A DNA stretch of 9,008 bases from Cyanobacteria bacterium T3Sed10_376R1m (GTDB taxonomy: Bacteria; Cyanobacteriota; Cyanobacteriia; Cyanobacteriales; Cyanobacteriaceae): positions 1 through 9,008 of the forward strand of contig PXEJ01000425.1 in NCBI GenBank assembly GCA_003566215.1. Reading direction: 5' to 3'. The position numbers were made by a program, and so were the translations under genes. The notes under the pieces were generated by a model. The model was not told where the DNA came from. It saw nothing but the letters and a program-made list of their open reading frames with translations, and ran no database searches. Of the stretch, positions 6,229-9,008 are shown piece after piece. How positions within the stretch are numbered: the stretch's first letter is position 1; each line of letters opens with the position of its first letter.

Positions 6229-6600
6229 TTAAAGTTCGTTACTTAGGGTAACGTAATCAAATTCAGGATCATACTCTTGATCCTGAGCCATGGATTTATT
6301 CCAGCTATCAATCATAAAAGCCTCTAACTCAATTATCTCCTGTGCTACTTGAGGTATAACCCTTTGTTGGGTGCTAGTGGTTGCACCCCAGATCAGCAAT
6401 GCTCCTGTAATCAAACCAGTGGGTAATAACCAGCTCCAATATCCTTTATATTGGGGAACTTCTCTTTTTTGAGTAGCGATGACTCTAAAGAGTAAATCTT
6501 CAGCATTGGTTTTTTCGCAAGGAGTAGGAGGACAATGACTTTGTAGGAAATTGACTAACCGTTCGTCTTCTTGGGTATTTTTTTCGCTGATTGATTTCAT
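6229..6600 (-). CDS. Putative single-pass membrane anti-sigma factor
   Basis: The 123-residue protein is assigned mainly from position: it overlaps the ECF sigma gene by 4 bp (ATGA), the usual arrangement of sigma/anti-sigma pairs, which implies coupled translation. Residues 1-53 should be cytoplasmic, 54-73 are a clear transmembrane helix (WSWLLPTGLITGALLIWGA) and 75-123 would be periplasmic and acidic. The N-terminal part has LVNFLQSHCPPTPC (15-28), resembling the pattern preceding the helix in other cyanobacterial anti-sigma proteins. The standard zinc anti-sigma motif HxxxCxxC is absent; His22, Cys23 and Cys28 are the only candidate ligands. Binding to the sigma factor and release on envelope stress are inferred. 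No protease site can be read from the sequence. Confidence 0.65.
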   Translation of the reverse strand: MKSISEKNTQEDERLVNFLQSHCPPTPCEKTNAEDLLFRVIATQKREVPQYKGYWSWLLPTGLITGALLIWGATTSTQQRVIPQVAQEIIELEAFMIDSWNKSMAQDQEYDPEFDYVTLSNEL

Positions 6601-7166
6601 ATTGTTACTCCCTTTTGTTCTAAGTATTGACGCATGGTCTTACGGGCATTGAATAACCTTGATTTTACTGTTCCCACAGGGATTGAGAGGATTTGTGCAA
6701 TCTCTTTTTGTGGTACATCTTCGAGATCATGTAATACTAAAACCACACGATGATCTAATGTGAGATGTTCTAAGGCTTTTTGCACCAACTGTTGATAATG
6801 AATTTTTAATAGATGCCCTTGAATTGATTTAGATTCTGGGATAGACTGCTCAAGTATCTTTTTTTGTTGGCGGATTTTAGCTAGTTGTCGGCGGCGATCG
6901 CACGCAACATTCCAACAAATACGATAAAGCCAAGTAGCAAAGTAACTAGGCTCTCTAAGTTTAGGTAATGCTTTCCAAGCTTTTAAGAAAACATCCTGAG
7001 TTAAATCATCTAGTAATTCGCTACCACATAATTTATATAAAGTGGCTCTTACCTTGTGTTGGTAACGTTGATAAAGTACACGAAAGGAATTTTCGTCTCC
7101 AAGTTGACACTTCTGAATTAAATCGGAATCTGTCTCCTCAGTATGATCATCCGCTAACATTGTCAT
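6597..7166 (-). CDS. ECF-family RNA polymerase sigma factor
   Basis: The 189-residue sigma-70 protein has only regions 2 and 4, as in ECF factors. Region 2 spans about 15-95, with the core-binding DDLTQDVFLKAW (53-64) and the -10-reading FATWLYRICWNVACDRRR (76-93). Region 4 spans about 128-182; its helix-turn-helix KEIAQILSIPVGTVKSRLF (154-172) should contact the -35 element. Residues 96-125 are a basic linker. The start at 7166 gives MTM; Met3 is an equally possible start, as neither has a Shine-Dalgarno sequence. The membrane protein gene overlaps its stop by 4 bp and spy follows. The arrangement recalls the Synechocystis SigH operon as I remember it, unchecked. A likely self-recognised promoter lies at 7197-7224. 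Confidence 0.93.
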   Translation of the reverse strand: MTMLADDHTEETDSDLIQKCQLGDENSFRVLYQRYQHKVRATLYKLCGSELLDDLTQDVFLKAWKALPKLREPSYFATWLYRICWNVACDRRRQLAKIRQQKKILEQSIPESKSIQGHLLKIHYQQLVQKALEHLTLDHRVVLVLHDLEDVPQKEIAQILSIPVGTVKSRLFNARKTMRQYLEQKGVTI

Positions 7167-7196
7167 AAATCTTTGTTTTTTATTTGATTCACCCCT

Positions 7197-7224
7197 TTAG
7201 ACAAGGTAAAACGGTCAAAGGTTC
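7197..7224 (-). promoter_or_regulatory. ECF-type promoter of the sigma/anti-sigma/spy operon
   Basis: On the minus strand GAACCT (7224-7219) and GTCTAA (7202-7197) are separated by 16 bp. This closely resembles the sigma-E class consensus (GGAACTT, about 16 bp, GTCTAA), including the AAC core of the -35. Transcription would begin near 7190, giving a leader of about 24 nt before ATG 7166. No sigma-70 pair fits as well: TTGACC (7218-7213) has no -10 box at 17 bp. Autoregulation is inferred. Confidence 0.55.
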
Positions 7225-7248
7225 ACTTTAGAAAAAACTTTAAAAATA

Positions 7249-7881
7249 TTAAGTCCCTTGTTCTTCTACTTCTTTTTCCTCAGATTGTGCCTTAGATTCT
7301 TTTTTTCCTAAGTGCAAATCTTCCATTGTTTGCTCATAATCTTCTTTAATAAAATCTGTTACCTTTCCCATAGTTGAGGCAATACCATCGGAATATTTTT
7401 CGGCATTTTCTACCGATTCATTTTTAGCAATTAGTCTTTTATCCGCTAAAGTAATAACATTTTCGGGGGCTAAAAAATACACTCCATCCGTAATACCACG
7501 CCACCCATTAGAAGTAAATAAATAACTAATTATTTTCCCACTTTCTTGATCAAATAGATAATCAGTAATCACTCCGACTTTATTTCCAGAATCATTCCAT
7601 AATTGGGCCCCTACTAAAGTATTTTTTAATTCAGATGATTTCATTTCCACTTCTGAATCGTAACTTACTAGAATACTGTCCTTACCAATACTTTCAATTT
7701 GTTCCCATAAAAAATAGCATTTTTCTCTTCCTAATAAACCTGATTTTGAGATAATTCCTTTTACTTGATGTTTCTCTAAATCTAATAAAATATTTGCTAA
7801 TTTACCTACATTTTCTGTGGTTGTATAATTAATAATAAGACGATCTATTAATTTATTTCTATTTAATCCTGATTTATCCAT
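7249..7881 (-). CDS. PRC-barrel domain protein, two barrels and an acidic tail
   Basis: The 210-residue soluble protein has two PRC-barrel-like segments. One spans about 9-76 (LIDRLIINYTTTENVGKLANILLD at the start is typical), the other about 86-152 (LVGAQLWNDSGNKVGVITDYLFDQESGKII is the canonical pattern). A charged tail (155-210) ends in repeated Lys and Glu. PRC barrels occur in the photosynthetic reaction-centre H subunit and in RimM and are protein- or RNA-binding modules; this one has no predicted partner. There is no signal peptide or membrane segment. It lies 82 bp upstream of the sigma gene on the same strand, with no clear terminator between them, so read-through is possible. ATG 7881 has no Shine-Dalgarno sequence. 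The family call is firm, the function unknown. Confidence 0.75.
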   Translation of the reverse strand: MDKSGLNRNKLIDRLIINYTTTENVGKLANILLDLEKHQVKGIISKSGLLGREKCYFLWEQIESIGKDSILVSYDSEVEMKSSELKNTLVGAQLWNDSGNKVGVITDYLFDQESGKIISYLFTSNGWRGITDGVYFLAPENVITLADKRLIAKNESVENAEKYSDGIASTMGKVTDFIKEDYEQTMEDLHLGKKESKAQSEEKEVEEQGT

Positions 7882-7948
7882 AGCCTTGACCTAAGTAATA
7901 AAATATTAGAAACTATTCTAGCAAAAAAAATATTAATTATTTTATAAT

Positions 7949-7963
7949 TGTTAATGATTAACA
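7949..7963. promoter_or_regulatory. Perfect 15-bp palindrome, possible operator
   Basis: TGTTAAT (7949-7955) and ATTAACA (7957-7963) are exact inverted copies around a single G. It sits between the divergent PRC-barrel and hydrolase genes, 35 bases before the hydrolase ATG. It is not the NtcA pattern (GTA-N8-TAC). The region is very AT-rich, which raises the chance of coincidence, but a 7-bp perfect arm suits a dimeric repressor or activator. Confidence 0.35.
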
Positions 7964-7997
7964 TTTTAATTATATAAAAATATCAAAGTAATATCTA

Positions 7998-9008
7998 ATG
8001 AAAACTCATAATTATTTTTTATCTTCTAAGATTTCAGTTTTAGTTCTCAGCGTACTAACAACAGTGACTACCATGGCAATTAATGAGCGAAGTGCGATCG
8101 CAGGGCGATATTCATCAACCTCATCAGAAAATCAAACATCTCAAATCAATCGCAATATTTTCTTTGTCTATACCCCCCTAAGTTTCACCCTAAAGGTTGA
8201 ATCCCTAGAACAATTTGCTAACACAGGAACAATAAATCGAAATCTACAGGGCTACTTAAAACTAGCCAAAGTAGATGAACAACAAAAAGAACTATTTAGA
8301 AACGCCCTTAACACCCCCATAGAAGTAGATCCAGTCCTACTCTCTCGCATATTAAACACCGAAGAATCAGAAAGACTCTTAAACTACATCGGCACAGTAA
8401 TAAACATTCAAGGAGGAAATAACGGAAAATTTTTATTAAGAGGAGCAATAATCAAATCAGCCCTAGAACCGGGAGGACTAAGTTTAATAAACATTCTTAA
8501 AAATTTAGCCGTCGATGTTCAAATAGACATCGAAAAAATTTTACGGTACTCCCAACAAGTACAAACAGTCTTAAACGCCAGTACCATATTTGAACAAGAA
8601 GTCATCAGAAGATCACAAATAGAAGCCACAGCATCACAAAACATTAACTATAGTCAACTGCCCGACATTAGAAAATCAGGAAATATCCCCTTTAACAACG
8701 AAACCATTAATCTATACGACAACTCTCGACAAAGACAATTTTATGCAGAAATATATTATCCCACTCAAATCAGAGAAAACACCCCCATCATCGTAATATC
8801 CCACGGATTTAGTTCCCGCCCCGAAGACTTTAACATTAGAGCCGAACATCTAGCATCCTACGGTTACTTTGTAGTTATGCCCCAACATAACGGCAGTGAC
8901 ATCAAACAAACAGAAAACTTTTTAGCAGGTTTTACAAGGGAATTATTTGTCAGAGAAGAATTTATCGATCGCCCCCTAGACATAACCTACACTTTAGATG
9001 AAATAGAA
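7998..9008 (+). CDS. DUF1400 alpha/beta hydrolase, secreted, cut at the window edge
   Basis: The frame from ATG 7998 stays open for 337 codons and leaves the window, so the C-terminus is missing. Residues 1-35 form a signal peptide (MKTHNYFLSSKISVLVLSVL, with AIA before a cut after Ala35). Residues 55-180 match the DUF1400 region (FFVYTPLSFTLKVESLEQFA) found in cyanobacterial hydrolases. The alpha/beta-hydrolase fold begins near 236, with IIVISHGFSS (264-273) as the oxyanion-loop motif, SYGYFVVMPQHNGSD (287-301), then RPLDITYTLDEIE (325-337). The catalytic Ser elbow should lie just beyond 9008. A dienelactone hydrolase- or lipase-like esterase acting outside the cytoplasm is likely; its substrate is unknown. 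The start has a weak AAAG. Confidence 0.82.
   Translation, partial: MKTHNYFLSSKISVLVLSVLTTVTTMAINERSAIAGRYSSTSSENQTSQINRNIFFVYTPLSFTLKVESLEQFANTGTINRNLQGYLKLAKVDEQQKELFRNALNTPIEVDPVLLSRILNTEESERLLNYIGTVINIQGGNNGKFLLRGAIIKSALEPGGLSLINILKNLAVDVQIDIEKILRYSQQVQTVLNASTIFEQEVIRRSQIEATASQNINYSQLPDIRKSGNIPFNNETINLYDNSRQRQFYAEIYYPTQIRENTPIIVISHGFSSRPEDFNIRAEHLASYGYFVVMPQHNGSDIKQTENFLAGFTRELFVREEFIDRPLDITYTLDEIE

Noticed and set aside
6968..7168. 66-codon plus-strand frame opposite the sigma gene
   Set aside because: It is antisense to the conserved region 2 of the sigma factor and has no independent signal.
7907..7920. TAGAA-ACTA-TTCTA inverted repeat before the PRC-barrel gene
   Set aside because: Five-base AT-rich arms are expected by chance in such sequence, and no promoter element overlaps it.
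1..9008. CRISPR array, insertion sequence, toxin-antitoxin pair, tRNA or defence genes
   Set aside because: No regularly spaced repeats, transposase motifs, flanking target duplications, tRNA-like folds or defence domains were seen on either strand.

Overview
The window looks like AT-rich (about one third G+C by eye) chromosomal DNA from a unicellular cyanobacterium. The octamer GCGATCGC (HIP1) occurs five times in 9 kb. The gene set also fits: a three-S1-domain Rps1 protein, monofunctional AroH chorismate mutase, an SppA-type peptidase, a DUF1400 alpha/beta hydrolase and an ECF sigma factor. The base composition would suit a Geminocystis or Cyanobacterium relative, but that placement is inference only.

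Layout, left to right. 1-401 has no convincing gene; it holds an imperfect hairpin, a terminator-like hairpin and a HIP1 site. 402-3141 carries two minus-strand genes: a radical SAM protein of unknown substrate and, upstream of it, an EgtD-type histidine methyltransferase. A divergent promoter region (3142-3286) leads to plus-strand rps1, followed by sppA and aroH, which are probably cotranscribed. aroH converges on a minus-strand group with only 4 bp between the two stop codons, and a hairpin spans both stops.

The minus-strand group reads, in transcription order: PRC-barrel protein (7881-7249), ECF sigma factor (7166-6597), single-pass membrane protein proposed as its anti-sigma factor (6600-6229, ATGA overlap with the sigma gene) and a secreted Spy/CpxP-like chaperone (6184-5690). 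Upstream of the sigma gene is a GAACCT-N16-GTCTAA sequence that closely resembles ECF promoters. I read sigma, anti-sigma and Spy as a self-regulated envelope-stress module. At the right edge a divergent DUF1400 alpha/beta hydrolase starts at 7998 and runs out of the window; a perfect 15-bp palindrome lies in its shared upstream region.

Most of the window is ordinary core genome. I saw no CRISPR array, transposon, prophage, tRNA or rRNA, and no clearly new multi-gene system. The points most worth following are the sigma/Spy module and its promoter, the Cys-to-Asp and Glu-to-Gln active-site changes in AroH, the hairpin joining aroH and spy, and the possible small RNA near the left edge.
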